NCBI GenBank assembly: GCA_965220105.1
Contig: OZ244811.1
Span: forward strand, 2,542,001 to 2,606,000
DNA: 64,000 nt
DNA from: Bin87 sp965220105
GTDB taxonomy: Bacteria; Chloroflexota; Dehalococcoidia; Lucifugimonadales; UBA3495
Reading direction: 5' to 3'
The position numbers and the translations under genes were made by a program. Positions within the stretch are counted from its first letter, which is position 1. Each line of letters starts with the position of its first letter. The notes below the pieces were generated by a model, which was given only the letters and a program-made list of their open reading frames with translations, was not told the DNA's origin and ran no database searches. Positions 1-9,836 of the stretch are shown piece by piece.

Positions 1-505
1 ATTCGCCGGCGCCAGCCAGGTATTCCTCCAACGCAACCGTTTCCTCGTCGAAGCAGACGAAGATGAAACCCCGGTAGCTGTCGAACCTGGGTGACCGCAG
101 GCCCATCTCGGCGCGGTCGAAGTCGGGGCCGTAACCCTCGATGTCGGGCATGCCGATGAGGTCGCCGGAGGTGTCGAAGCTCCAGGCGTGGTAGAAGCAC
201 TGGAACACCTGGGCGTTACCCTGGTCGGTGCGGCAGACCAGGGCGCCCCGGTGGGGACAGGTGTTGTGGAAGACCTGCAACTGGCCATCCCGGTTGCGGG
301 CGAAGAACAGGGGGCGCTCGGCCACGACACGACGCACGTAGTCGCCAGGGTTGGGTATTTCAGACTCGTGGCCGAGGTAGAGCCAGCACCGGTCGAAAAT
401 GCGGCGCAGCTCCAGCTCGTAGATATCCTGGGACACCATGCTGGAGCGGTGCACCCGGAACTTGCTCTGGTCGGGCCGGTCGTAAACCAGGCTGCTGATG
501 TCCAT
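1..505 (-). CDS. Rieske [2Fe-2S] aromatic-ring-hydroxylating oxygenase, large subunit (partial)
   Basis: The reading frame starts at the ATG complementary to 503-505, behind AGGAG, and runs off the left edge, so only about 168 N-terminal residues are present. A Rieske centre is visible as CPHRG followed about 20 residues later by CFYHAW (C-x-H ... C-x2-H). This is the usual N-terminal domain of the alpha subunit of ring-hydroxylating or demethylating oxygenases, which take electrons from a reductase and oxidise aromatic or quaternary-amine substrates. The mononuclear iron domain lies outside the window, so the substrate cannot be judged. It lies 18 bases after the stop of the CocE-type hydrolase gene on the same strand and is probably co-transcribed with it. 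Confidence 0.93.
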   Translation of the reverse strand, partial: MDISSLVYDRPDQSKFRVHRSSMVSQDIYELELRRIFDRCWLYLGHESEIPNPGDYVRRVVAERPLFFARNRDGQLQVFHNTCPHRGALVCRTDQGNAQVFQCFYHAWSFDTSGDLIGMPDIEGYGPDFDRAEMGLRSPRFDSYRGFIFVCFDEETVALEEYLAGAGE

Positions 506-523
506 GTCTGCAATCTCCTGTGA

Positions 524-2287
524 CTAGCGGGGTATCACGGGCAGGGTGATATGCGAGGGGTACTGCGCGGAGTGGTGGATGGTCTGGCGCGCCGATTCCA
601 GGCGGGCGTCGACGCCGAGGGCCGCGCCGGTGTTGGGGTTGCGGTCGAAGCGGGGGAAATTGCTGCTGGAGACGTCGACCCGGATGCGGTGTCCGGCCTT
701 GATGACGTGGCTGGTGGCCCAGAGGTCGATGTCGTAGCGGTAGACCTGGCCCGGGTTAATGAGAGCGGGTTCGCGGACGGAGGTGCGGTAGCGGGCGCGC
801 ACGATGCCGTCCTGGAGGTTATGAGCGAAGCCATCGGGGCGGACATCCACCAGCTTGGCGGTAAAGTCGGTATCGGGCGCGGTGGTGGCGGCGTAGACGG
901 TCACGGAAATGGGGCCGGTGAGTTCCGTGTCGGATGGGAGAGGGTCGGAAGTGTATACCAGCACGTCGGGCCGATCTTCGGCGGGCCGCTGGTCGAAGAC
1001 GCCGTAGTCGATGATGAGGGTATTGCCGCCCAGGGTGGGCGCCGGATCAGCGGGATCGTAGGTGAACCGGTCGACGGGTTCGTCGGTTTCCGGAGGGACC
1101 GTAGACAGGGAGCCGTCGCCGTTGCGTGAGTTCGCGCCGCCGCCGGAGTGAAGGTACCAGCGGTTGTAGTGGGTGCGTGCCAGGGGCCATTCCTGCTCGT
1201 CGCGCCAGCGGTTATCGCCCATGACGAAGAGCCTGACCGGGGCATCCTCCATGATGCCGGTCTGTTCGTCCTTGAGCCAGTAGTCGTACCAGCGGAGCAT
1301 ATGGTCGTGGAGCTCGATGGCGGCTTCGGAGCCGAAGTCGATGTCGCCGGCGCCGCCCGTGGTGGGAGCGGTATACGGGCGGAGGTGAGCCCAGGGTCCA
1401 ATCAGGAGCTTCTGGTTGCGACGGGCCAGCTCGCTGCCGCCGTTTTGCTGGATGGCCTGGAAGGAATTGAGGGCGCCCTCGAGGAAGATGTCGTACCACG
1501 ATGTAATGTGGAACATGGGGATGGTGACGTTGGCGGCCTGACGCATCATGTTGATGGGCCACCAGTAGGGGCCGTCGAGTTCCTGGTCGAAATATTCGTG
1601 GAAGTAGGGAGCGGCCTCCTTGAGCCGGTCGATCCAGTCGCGCAGGGGGAGGTGTCGGTACCACTGGTCGGAGAGGGGTTGTCCGAAGTTGCCGGGCTCG
1701 ATGACATATTCGTCCATCTGGGCCAGCAGGTCTTCGCGGCCGGCGCGGTCCAGGGTGTTGCGACCCTTGAGAATGGCGTAGGGCACGTTCCAGCCCCACT
1801 CCATTGCGCCGCCAGTGTGGTAGACCCAGGACTGGTGGAAATCTGCCGACGCCGAGACGGGCATCAGGGTTTGCAGGTGCGGGGGCAGCGGATGGCCGCC
1901 GGCCAGGGTGTACTGGGTAGCGCCGAGGTAGCTCTGGCCGGTGGTGGCGACGCGACCGTTGGACCAGGGCTGGCGGGCGGCCCATTCCACGAGGTCATAG
2001 CCGTCCTGGGCCTCTTGGAACAGGGGGTTGTACTCGCCCTCTGAATCGAAGCGACCGCGGACGTCCTGGCTGAGGAGGACGTAACCGTTGCGCGGGAAGA
2101 ACCATATGGAATGGTCGGGGTTGCCCAGGTAGCTGTCCTTACCATAGGGGCCGCGGTTGAGGAGGACCGGGAAGCGTCCCGGAGCGTCGGGGCGGACCAC
2201 ATCGGTGGCCAGGCGGACTCCGTCGCGCATTGGCACCATGACGTTAGGTTCGCGGATGACCTGGTACTCGCGTCGTTGAGCAGTCAT
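524..2287 (-). CDS. CocE/NonD family hydrolase (X-Pro dipeptidyl-peptidase S15 fold)
   Basis: A protein of 587 residues. I chose the ATG complementary to 2285-2287 (MTAQRREYQV) because a strong GGAGG lies eight bases upstream and the family motifs begin directly after it; a longer frame upstream has no such support. The nucleophile elbow GQSYLG is at about residue 117-122 (Ser119), and the oxyanion tyrosine is in NRGPYGKDS near residue 48. The C-terminal beta-sandwich typical of the family follows, with motifs such as AGHRIRVDVSSSNFPRFDRN. Members hydrolyse esters or acylated amino compounds in the cytoplasm. Its pairing with a Rieske oxygenase suggests joint breakdown of a small organic compound, but the substrate is unknown. 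Confidence 0.93.
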   Translation of the reverse strand: MTAQRREYQVIREPNVMVPMRDGVRLATDVVRPDAPGRFPVLLNRGPYGKDSYLGNPDHSIWFFPRNGYVLLSQDVRGRFDSEGEYNPLFQEAQDGYDLVEWAARQPWSNGRVATTGQSYLGATQYTLAGGHPLPPHLQTLMPVSASADFHQSWVYHTGGAMEWGWNVPYAILKGRNTLDRAGREDLLAQMDEYVIEPGNFGQPLSDQWYRHLPLRDWIDRLKEAAPYFHEYFDQELDGPYWWPINMMRQAANVTIPMFHITSWYDIFLEGALNSFQAIQQNGGSELARRNQKLLIGPWAHLRPYTAPTTGGAGDIDFGSEAAIELHDHMLRWYDYWLKDEQTGIMEDAPVRLFVMGDNRWRDEQEWPLARTHYNRWYLHSGGGANSRNGDGSLSTVPPETDEPVDRFTYDPADPAPTLGGNTLIIDYGVFDQRPAEDRPDVLVYTSDPLPSDTELTGPISVTVYAATTAPDTDFTAKLVDVRPDGFAHNLQDGIVRARYRTSVREPALINPGQVYRYDIDLWATSHVIKAGHRIRVDVSSSNFPRFDRNPNTGAALGVDARLESARQTIHHSAQYPSHITLPVIPR

Positions 2288-2451
2288 GAGGAAATCCTCC
2301 CTGGGATGGACAATCGGGGAAGGCCGGTTCAGCAGTGGTTGGAGATGGTGGCAACGATACCCGCCCCGGCGGTGTAGCGTCAACAAACGGAGGGGGTTGG
2401 CCGGGGGGTTTTCACCTTCGACCTCTCCCGGAGGAGACCTTTGCCCGAATT

Positions 2452-2545
2452 GTCATTGCGAGCGAAGCGCGGCAATCTCGAACCCGAAGCTACGATTGTC
2501 GCTACGGGAACGGGATTGCCACGTCGCTCCGCTCCTCGCAATGAC
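2452..2545. repeat. Long imperfect inverted repeat, intergenic
   Basis: The left arm begins GTCATTGCGAGCGAAGCGCG and the right arm ends CGCTCCGCTCCTCGCAATGAC, pairing over about 25 bases around a 40-base centre. This is the well-known CATTGCGAGCGAAGCG type of dispersed intergenic palindrome seen in many environmental bacteria. It sits between addA and the CocE-type gene and has no reading frame. It is probably a mobile or REP-like repeat rather than a gene. Confidence 0.75.
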
Positions 2546-2630
2546 CGGGGATAAGGCGTTCCTCGCAACGACAAGGCGCGCCAGGGTTATCACCCCTCCC
2601 ACGGGTCAAGACCGGAGTAGCCAACAAAAG

Positions 2631-2653
2631 CCCCTCTCCCAATGGGAGAGGGG
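2631..2653 (-). terminator. Hairpin downstream of addA
   Basis: CCCCTCTCCC-AAT-GGGAGAGGGG forms a perfect 10-bp stem 22 bases past the addA stop codon. There is no clear U-run, and the GGGGTGAGGGG tail resembles another common intergenic repeat. A transcription stop for the addBA operon is likely but not certain. The remainder of 2288-2674 holds only this hairpin and the inverted repeat at 2452-2545. Confidence 0.5.
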
Positions 2654-2674
2654 TTGGGGTGAGGGGTGGGCAGG

Positions 2675-5600
2675 TTAGATGGCAGGATTGTCGATAAGAT
2701 TGGGCAGTTCGGCGAGCAGCAGGGGCAGGTTGTCGACGGTCTGCATTTCATCGATGCGAAGGAACAGGAACTTGACAGCCCGGACGGATTTGCCGGTAGC
2801 GTTCTGGACGGCAGCGGCGTAGGCAGCGCCCTGGTATCGGTAGTGGTCCATGCGGGATCGCACCTCGTCGGCGTTACGGACATCGTCGGATTTGTAGTCA
2901 ATAATGACGACCTGCCCTTCCACGTCTTCGTACAGCAGGTCGATGAATCCCTGGATCACCACCGGGCCCCGCGCCGTGTCGATGGGAGCGGCGACCGGCA
3001 GTTCGGGCCACTGCCGGGGAGCCTGTAGAGCGGTCAGCAGGTCCGGGTTTTGGAGCGCCCGGGAAACCAGGGCGACGACCTCGTCCCGGCGCTCCGGCAA
3101 TCCCTCGGCGGCGGAATGCAGTTGGGCGAGCCGGAAAAGGTCGGGATGCAGCTCGACAACCAGGTCATCGGAGTTGCAATCCGGAGGCAAGGGCAGGCGA
3201 GGTTTCAGGAGCGTCACCACGTCCTGCAGGACGGCGTGGACGGCGCTCCCGAAGGCGGTGCCACCGCGCCCCTTGCGCCAGGGTTGTTCGGCATCCGGTT
3301 CGGCTTCTTTGTCATCCATGCGGTCGTCGATAGGCGGTGCGACGGGGCGTCCATCAGGGTCAGAGATGACGTCGGATCGATTCGCACCCTGTTGAGCCAG
3401 CCAGGTCGCGGTGACGGATTGGGGTAGGGAGCGTTGATTGATGGCACGGGAGCGATCGGACTGCCAGGCATCCGGGTCGTAAGGTTCTACCGGTTGTGCG
3501 AGGGCGTCTGGTTGCGCGGGAACGTATTGGGCGGCCGGGCCCAAGAACACCGGCACGGTGGCGTGGGGCAGGCCGGCGGGCAGTCCCACCATCGCAGCGG
3601 CCCGGTCGCCGTTGGTTGGCTGCCGCGCATCTGCCGGGTCTGCCGGTTCGTCTTCGGACCAGCGGTGGTACAAGCTGACGAACAGGTGGTCGCGGGCGCG
3701 GGTGGCGGCGACGTAGGCCAGGCGGATTTTCTCGGCGCGGGCGTGTTGAACCGCTTCGTCGTAGACCTCGGTGTAGCCGGGAGTTTGGGTTCGGGGAGTG
3801 CGGCGCACGTAGAGTTCCAGGGTACCGGTGCGGTCGTTGAACAGGACGGTTTCGGGTTCCCGATCCCGGTCGGCGATAGCCAGGTTCTGGAGGATGACGA
3901 TGGGGAATTCCAGGCCCTTGGAGCCGTGCATCGTCATGATGCGAACCGCGTCGTCGTCGGTGTCGGGCGCCGGAGATTCCGCAATGCGGGCCGACTCCTC
4001 CCGCTGCTGTTCCACCCAGCGCAGGAACTGGTGCAGGTTCCAGGCGGAGTGCCCGGCGGTGTCGGCGCCGACCGCCGGCGCGTCGCGGGCCTGGGAGATC
4101 AAAAACTGTCGACGCTGCCACTTTTCCCGGGCCCGGTATTCGGTCAGATCCAGTTCTTCCAGGCGGCGTTCACGGACGAATTCGCTGATGAGCTGGGGGA
4201 CGCTGATGGACTGGCGGCGCAGGTGATAAGCGCGCAACACGGCCATCGCGGCCCATATCGTTGGTATGGACGCCAGTGCCGGGCGGTGGCCGTCGGATTC
4301 CGGAGGTGCCGAAGGATCGAAATTTGGGGACATGCAATCCCAGGGTCCGCCGGCATCAGCCCAATGCAACAGATCGACGTCCGAGCAGGCGAAGGCGGTC
4401 GAACGCAGGGCCGCCACAACCGATATTTCGTCGGTCGGGTCGTCGATGGCCTGGAGGCAATTCAGGAGGTCCTGTACTTCCTGCGTGTCGAAAAGCAGGG
4501 ATCCGCCCTCGATGCGGTAGGGGACGTTGGCGTTTTCCAGCTCCCATTGCAGCGCGCTCAGACCGGTTCGATCGCGCAGCAGGATGCACACGTCCCGGAG
4601 GCCCGCCGGCCGCGGTTGGCGGGTGGACGCGTCGCAAACCGCGAGGGGTTGGTTTCCCCCGACCGTGTGATTGATGATGAGGCTGGCGATGTGGCGGGCC
4701 GGCAGCCGCGGCAGGTCAGCATCCTCGGGAGCCATGCCGCCAAAGGCGATCACCGTGCCGAGGCCCGGCTGCTGAATGGCGTCGTGAGGGGCGAGTGGGA
4801 GGTATTGCGCCTGGACGCCCGGGACGTCGAAATCGTCGGCCACCATGAGTTGGGAGAAAGTCCGATTGACCCAGTCCAGAATGGGTTGTTGGGACCGACG
4901 ATTTTGGGTGAGGGTCAACACCTGAAGCCGGCCGCCGGTCTTGACCTTTTCGGTGACGGTGACGTCGGCGCCACGGAAGCGGTAGATGCTCTGCTTGGAG
5001 TCACCCACCAGGAACAGTCGTCCGGGAGCGAGGGGCAGGTTGTGCCAGGAATGGTCGGCCACTCCGGCGTCGGGAGTGGAGGCCAGGTAAAAGGCCACTT
5101 CGGCCTGGAGGGGGTCGGTGTCCTGGAACTCGTCGATGAGGATGCGGGTGTACCGGTTCTGGAAGTGGGCGCGGGCGGCGTCATTGAGCAGGACGTCGCG
5201 TCCCCAGACCAGGAGGTCGTCGAAGGTGGCCACGCCGTCGGTTTTACGTTCGGACTCGTAGTTGAGGGAGAATTCCTGGCGAAGGTGGTCCACCAGGACG
5301 ATCAGGGGGCCGGCCAAAACGTCCTGCTCCAGGGATTGGCCGGCATCGGCGGCGGCGTTTTGAACCGTTTTGACGTCGCGGTTCCAGTTGTCGCGGCGGC
5401 CGACGTTGCGAGGGGTTACGACGCGGGCGCCGTCTTTCAGAGTCCGTGCGGCTGCAACCGGGTCGTCGGCTACCAACTCCACGGCCCGCATGGTATCCAA
5501 CGCGGCGGCCATATGTTGATAGAGCCGGTCGGACTCGTCGGCGCATTGCTGGGTGAGGGACTGGATGGCGATCAGCGCGTCGAGAATGGACTGACGCAGG

Positions 5601-6268
5601 TCAACGTTGGGGACGCTGTGAGAGGAGCGCATTTTCGAGTAGTTGTGTTCGACGGCCCGGGCGTAATGTCTCCAACGACTCAGGCCCACGCCATCGCCGA
5701 CCAGATAGGTGAGCAGGGTTTGCAGGCGTTGAGGAGCATCGGGGCCGCCGCCCAGAGCCCATTCCAGCCAGCGGTCCCATTTCTCGTTGAACCGTTGTGT
5801 AGCGGCCTGAGCGTCCAGTTGGAGCCAGCCGGGAGGCAGGCCGACGTCCATGGGGCGTTCCCGCAGCAGCTGGCCGAGGAAGCTGTGGATGGTCTGGATG
5901 GAAGCTTGGTCGATGTCGTCGACGGCCTGGCGAAGGCGGGCCTGCTCATCAACGGTGAGGGGGTGCAGAACGTCGTGGAGATTGTCCGGGTGGTCGGGGT
6001 CAAGCAACTGTTCCATGCGGGACCGGATGCGCTGGGAGAGCTCGGCGGCGGCGGCTTCCGTGAACGTGATGGCGACGATTTGGTCCATGGAGGCCCCGCC
6101 GTGGTCGGGGCCAGCTTTGACCAGGGCGACGACGCGGCTCACCATAGCGTAGGTTTTGCCGGCGCCGGCGCCGGCTTCGACGATGAAATTGGCGTCCAGT
6201 TCCCCGACAATGCGCCGAGTCGTCTCCTCGTCGCGGGAAGTAGCTGATGATAGCCCGGGAGTGGTCAT
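2675..6268 (-). CDS. addA: UvrD/Rep-type helicase-nuclease, AddA-like subunit
   Basis: A protein of 1197 residues, the normal size for AddA. Walker A is EAGAGAGKT at residues 31-39. Other superfamily 1 motifs are LIDEFQDTD, VGDSKQSIYRFRGAD, TMHGSKGLEFPIVIL and AYVAATRARDHLF. The C-terminal PD-(D/E)XK nuclease is shown by FIDLLYED and VIIDYKSDD. AddA is the ATP-driven 3'-5' motor and one of the two nucleases of the AddAB complex, which resects double-strand breaks for RecA loading. The start is four bases after the stop of the AddB-like gene, so the two form one operon transcribed leftwards. Confidence 0.93.
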   Translation of the reverse strand: MTTPGLSSATSRDEETTRRIVGELDANFIVEAGAGAGKTYAMVSRVVALVKAGPDHGGASMDQIVAITFTEAAAAELSQRIRSRMEQLLDPDHPDNLHDVLHPLTVDEQARLRQAVDDIDQASIQTIHSFLGQLLRERPMDVGLPPGWLQLDAQAATQRFNEKWDRWLEWALGGGPDAPQRLQTLLTYLVGDGVGLSRWRHYARAVEHNYSKMRSSHSVPNVDLRQSILDALIAIQSLTQQCADESDRLYQHMAAALDTMRAVELVADDPVAAARTLKDGARVVTPRNVGRRDNWNRDVKTVQNAAADAGQSLEQDVLAGPLIVLVDHLRQEFSLNYESERKTDGVATFDDLLVWGRDVLLNDAARAHFQNRYTRILIDEFQDTDPLQAEVAFYLASTPDAGVADHSWHNLPLAPGRLFLVGDSKQSIYRFRGADVTVTEKVKTGGRLQVLTLTQNRRSQQPILDWVNRTFSQLMVADDFDVPGVQAQYLPLAPHDAIQQPGLGTVIAFGGMAPEDADLPRLPARHIASLIINHTVGGNQPLAVCDASTRQPRPAGLRDVCILLRDRTGLSALQWELENANVPYRIEGGSLLFDTQEVQDLLNCLQAIDDPTDEISVVAALRSTAFACSDVDLLHWADAGGPWDCMSPNFDPSAPPESDGHRPALASIPTIWAAMAVLRAYHLRRQSISVPQLISEFVRERRLEELDLTEYRAREKWQRRQFLISQARDAPAVGADTAGHSAWNLHQFLRWVEQQREESARIAESPAPDTDDDAVRIMTMHGSKGLEFPIVILQNLAIADRDREPETVLFNDRTGTLELYVRRTPRTQTPGYTEVYDEAVQHARAEKIRLAYVAATRARDHLFVSLYHRWSEDEPADPADARQPTNGDRAAAMVGLPAGLPHATVPVFLGPAAQYVPAQPDALAQPVEPYDPDAWQSDRSRAINQRSLPQSVTATWLAQQGANRSDVISDPDGRPVAPPIDDRMDDKEAEPDAEQPWRKGRGGTAFGSAVHAVLQDVVTLLKPRLPLPPDCNSDDLVVELHPDLFRLAQLHSAAEGLPERRDEVVALVSRALQNPDLLTALQAPRQWPELPVAAPIDTARGPVVIQGFIDLLYEDVEGQVVIIDYKSDDVRNADEVRSRMDHYRYQGAAYAAAVQNATGKSVRAVKFLFLRIDEMQTVDNLPLLLAELPNLIDNPAI

Positions 6269-6272
6269 GGCG

Positions 6273-9200
6273 CTAGCACGGTTGGTCGACGCCTAGCTGG
6301 ATGTCAGCCTCATCCGGCGACGGGGTGGGCGCGCTGGAATGCAGGTTTACGAAGGGTTCCACAGCCGGATCGTGCTGGAGCTTGTTTTCCCATAGGTAGC
6401 GCCGCCGGGCGGGGCAGAGGCGCTGGAAATCGCAGTAATAGCAATTGCCGCGCCACACACCGGATGGGTCGGGAGTAGCGGGGAAGATGCCGGCGCGAAT
6501 GGAGCCGACGATGGCAGTCAAAGCTTGGTGAAAGTCCTGGCGTTGCTCCGGTGTGTCCGTGTACGCGGCAACGTCGTGGTGGTTGCGAGCGTCCAGCGGG
6601 AAGCAGTAGGACGCGGTGACTGGCAGGACGCCATGCAGCCCACGGGTCGCTTCCAGGTAGATGGGCAGCTGGAGGGCGCGTCCGTTGGCGACGCTGTACT
6701 CCGGCGGCGGGCGGTTGGGGCGGATGAGGTACCGGTCGGCGCTGCCGCTCTTGAAATCCCGCACCCTGACCTGGTCGGGCAACACATCGATCCGGTCGAT
6801 CTTGCCGCGGAACCATATTTCGCCCGACCCGGGTACGTTGACGCGCACTCCGTCGGGCGGGAAGTCCGGGCCGAAAGCTACTTCGGCCCTGGAGTCGACG
6901 GGAGCGTCGTCCCCGAACCACTCGGATTCGGATTCGAGGAAATCGGACAGGCCGCTGCGGATGTTGTCTTTCTGGATTTCCCAAAGCAGGGGGTAGCCGG
7001 TGATGCCCCGCCGTTCGGCATCGGCGAATTCCTCGTCGGCCAACATCATGAGCGTGTCGAGGTCCTGCCGTTCCCGGGCTGTGAAACGTTCCAGGATTTT
7101 GTGGACAAGTGAACCGCGTTCCAGTGGCGAGATCTCGTCCGATTCGGCATCGGGCAACTGCTGGATGCGTAATACGCGGGAGAGGAAATACTGGAAGGGG
7201 CAGCGGGCCCAGGATTCCAGGCCGCTGGCCGAGAGGGGTCGTTGACGGGTACCGGTTCGGGCGATGCGGCGGGCGTCGCCGCCAACCCGTCCATCCCAGG
7301 GCGAGAGGATAGGATCTCGGCGGGATTTGGCCGCGTCCACGGCCAGCGCCAGGCGGGGGGCCCGTAGCAGGACGGGGTGGCCGGATTGCGGCGACGGTGG
7401 CTCCACCGTCAGGTGCATCAGGTTGTAATCGCAACTATCGGCCGGCAGATACGCGGGCCGGGGCGTGGCGGCGGATCCGGCCAACATTTGCAAGCCCGCT
7501 TCACGGGATGGGATCACGGTGAGCCATGGTTTGGTCTCAACCCCGTACGCCAGGTTTTCGTAGGTCAAGCGTTCCGCGAGACCTTGAGACTTATGCAGCA
7601 GGTTGGCGGCTTCGATGAGCCAGCGCGAAGGATGAGCGGCAGACCGGTGGTCGCGGGCGGCCGGCCAGGAGAGAACGGCGGTGTCGGCGGCGGCGATGCC
7701 GGCGAGAAAATCGTAACGCTCCAACTGGGTGGCACGACGCTGCCAGCCACCATGCTCGTTGAGCCACGGGTTTACCCGAGGCCGCGGCGGAAAACCGCGT
7801 TCGACCATGCCTACAACATAAACCGCCCGGTATTCGGTACCGACAATGCCGGACGGAGGGCCCAGGTAAACCCCGGCGCCAACGGGACGACCCTGGTCGG
7901 CGGAGGGGGACTGGAGGGCTTCAGAGACCGTTTCCAGGAGGGCGGGCAGGTTGTATTCCATCTGCCAGACGCCCAGGTTGCCCAGCAGTTCGTCTATTCT
8001 GATGTGGTCAGGGCCGGCGCTGCCGTCGGATCGGCGCGGAGAAGTCTCCTCGCTCCACAGGTAATCGGCGTACAGCTGGCGCAGGGTAACCGCGGCGGCC
8101 GGCCAGGGAGTTTCCAGTGGGTCGGCCCCCGGCGGGTCGGCCAGCTGGCGAAAGCGGTCAACGAGACCCGTGACGAATCTCAGGAGACCCTCGGCGAGCA
8201 TACGTTCCTGCCGGAGGCGGGGGTATTCGTCCTCAATGCGGGAGGAGTTGGGGTCTTCTCCCGATTGCTCCGCGACGAGTTCACGCTGTTTTTCGACGTG
8301 AGCGTTGAGGCGGGATTGCCACTGGGCAATCGGGCCGTTGGCCCGCGACTGTTGAGCCAGCCGCAACCAGGCCGCCGTCGGGACCGGGCCGGCCCGGGGC
8401 TCAGCAGCTCCGGACTCGTCGGTGGCAGGCGGGTGGTGGCGCACCGGGGCGTTGGTCAGCCAATCGAGAAACTGGTCGCGATCCACGGTAGTGTCGCTGT
8501 CGGAACCCACGGCGGCGGCCAGGGCGACCAGGCCCGTCAGCAACCGGCCGGGGAGGGTGTCGGCCAGGGTGCGTCGCTCGAGGCCGGAGAAGGGTATCCC
8601 GGCAAAACGCAGCTGTTCCCTCAGCAGGCCGGCGTAGGGGTCGTCCTGCCGGTGGATGATGGCGGTGCGGTGGAAGGGAATCAGGTCGTTGTCGGCCACG
8701 ATGCGGCGCACCACGGCCCGCACCTCTTCGGCGGGGTCTGGGGCGACCAGTACGGAGAGGGCGCCGGCGTCGGCCTTCTGTTGCAGCGGTTGCGGATGTG
8801 GAACGTGGGCTGCGACGGCGTCAGGTTCGAAGATGGCGGCGAGCTCCGCAACGGGTGTGTCTGCGTCCCGGTCGCCGGTCAAGCCGATGATGAAGTGGCA
8901 CCGCCCGGTGGCAGACAAGATTCGGGCCAATCTTAGTTCGGGGGCGGAGAACCGGCGGGGCAGGTAGTAAATGATGAAGGGTAATTCCCGCCCGGTCCAG
9001 TGCGATTCAACAGCGTCGGCTGCCAGGGTGGGCAATTCCCCCCGCGTGTAGTAGCCCTGCCGCCGCAGCAGGATCAGAAATCGGGCGTAGAGTTGTTCGA
9101 AATCAAAAGGCGTCGCATCGACAGTAGTAAGGCCGCCCACCAGCGTAGAGCCCGCATCAGGCCCACGTTCCCGCATATCCCGGAACGCCGAGGCCAGGGA

Positions 9201-9578
9201 CTGGTAGAGTCGCCGGCGCCCGGCAGACGACAACTGGAGTGCGCCAGATTCAACCCATTCGGCGGCGACCTGACGCACGGCCCGCGATTCCAGCAGGCGA
9301 GTCAAGGGTTTCAGGGGTTCGCCGGTGGGGCTTTGGTTCTGGCGCAGGATGGGCGCGGCCAGGTTAGAGGCCAGACGCCCGCCGGTTTGCACCGTGACGT
9401 TCACCACGCCCGGTTCGCCGAGCAGGTGCCGGACCGTCCGGGCGGCGTCCTGGTCGTCCGCGACAACCACGACTTCGGCGAAGGCGTCGTCGACCTTGGC
9501 GCGCCGGACGGCCTGCCTGAGGGCGGTCAGGGTCGGCGGCCCAACATCTACGATAGTGATTGACGATCGAAGGGTCAT
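6273..9578 (-). CDS. addB: AddB-like exonuclease subunit with Fe-S PD-(D/E)XK nuclease domain
   Basis: A protein of 1101 residues. The C-terminal nuclease shows EVAFGPDF and VRVRDFKSGSADRY. An iron-sulphur set surrounds it: one cysteine in WARCPFQYFL and three in GNCYYCDFQRLCP, the layout of AddB and Cas4-like nucleases. The N-terminal half looks like a decayed helicase fold, and I see no convincing Walker A, so ATP hydrolysis probably rests with AddA. The role is inferred from its immediate partner: resection of double-strand breaks as an AddAB heterodimer. Sequence divergence from the Bacillus type means the gene name is by analogy. Confidence 0.85.
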   Translation of the reverse strand: MTLRSSITIVDVGPPTLTALRQAVRRAKVDDAFAEVVVVADDQDAARTVRHLLGEPGVVNVTVQTGGRLASNLAAPILRQNQSPTGEPLKPLTRLLESRAVRQVAAEWVESGALQLSSAGRRRLYQSLASAFRDMRERGPDAGSTLVGGLTTVDATPFDFEQLYARFLILLRRQGYYTRGELPTLAADAVESHWTGRELPFIIYYLPRRFSAPELRLARILSATGRCHFIIGLTGDRDADTPVAELAAIFEPDAVAAHVPHPQPLQQKADAGALSVLVAPDPAEEVRAVVRRIVADNDLIPFHRTAIIHRQDDPYAGLLREQLRFAGIPFSGLERRTLADTLPGRLLTGLVALAAAVGSDSDTTVDRDQFLDWLTNAPVRHHPPATDESGAAEPRAGPVPTAAWLRLAQQSRANGPIAQWQSRLNAHVEKQRELVAEQSGEDPNSSRIEDEYPRLRQERMLAEGLLRFVTGLVDRFRQLADPPGADPLETPWPAAAVTLRQLYADYLWSEETSPRRSDGSAGPDHIRIDELLGNLGVWQMEYNLPALLETVSEALQSPSADQGRPVGAGVYLGPPSGIVGTEYRAVYVVGMVERGFPPRPRVNPWLNEHGGWQRRATQLERYDFLAGIAAADTAVLSWPAARDHRSAAHPSRWLIEAANLLHKSQGLAERLTYENLAYGVETKPWLTVIPSREAGLQMLAGSAATPRPAYLPADSCDYNLMHLTVEPPSPQSGHPVLLRAPRLALAVDAAKSRRDPILSPWDGRVGGDARRIARTGTRQRPLSASGLESWARCPFQYFLSRVLRIQQLPDAESDEISPLERGSLVHKILERFTARERQDLDTLMMLADEEFADAERRGITGYPLLWEIQKDNIRSGLSDFLESESEWFGDDAPVDSRAEVAFGPDFPPDGVRVNVPGSGEIWFRGKIDRIDVLPDQVRVRDFKSGSADRYLIRPNRPPPEYSVANGRALQLPIYLEATRGLHGVLPVTASYCFPLDARNHHDVAAYTDTPEQRQDFHQALTAIVGSIRAGIFPATPDPSGVWRGNCYYCDFQRLCPARRRYLWENKLQHDPAVEPFVNLHSSAPTPSPDEADIQLGVDQPC

Positions 9579-9801
9579 GAGCAGTTATTGTCCGTCATCG
9601 CCGGAGAATTGCCGGAGTGGATTGTATCGAGGCTACCATGCCGGGTTGGAGCCTGTCATCGCGCGAATGTCATCAGCGATTTGGTCTGGGCCATGATCGC
9701 GATGACTGCTCGAGGCGCCGCCGGACGCGACGTGGCCTGATGGTGTCGGGAAGTGAGGGTCGTGATCAAGGGTTGCGGGATGCGCGAAAGTGCCGGGCGG
9801 T

Positions 9802-9830
9802 TATAATTGCGGTGTTTGCTGGAAGGAGGC
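9802..9830 (+). promoter_or_regulatory. -10 box and strong ribosome binding site for the MaoC-type gene
   Basis: TATAAT occurs at 9802-9807 and GGAAGGAGG at 9821-9829, seven bases before the ATG at 9837. No convincing -35 hexamer lies 16-18 bases upstream of the -10 box. The site is in the 258-base gap that separates the leftward addB-like gene from the rightward genes. Confidence 0.5.
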
Positions 9831-9836
9831 GCCACC

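Noticed and set aside
3434..6247. A 937-residue rightward frame opposite addA
   Set aside because: It is a high-GC shadow of addA. Its composition (Gly/Val-rich, no motifs) is typical of antisense frames.
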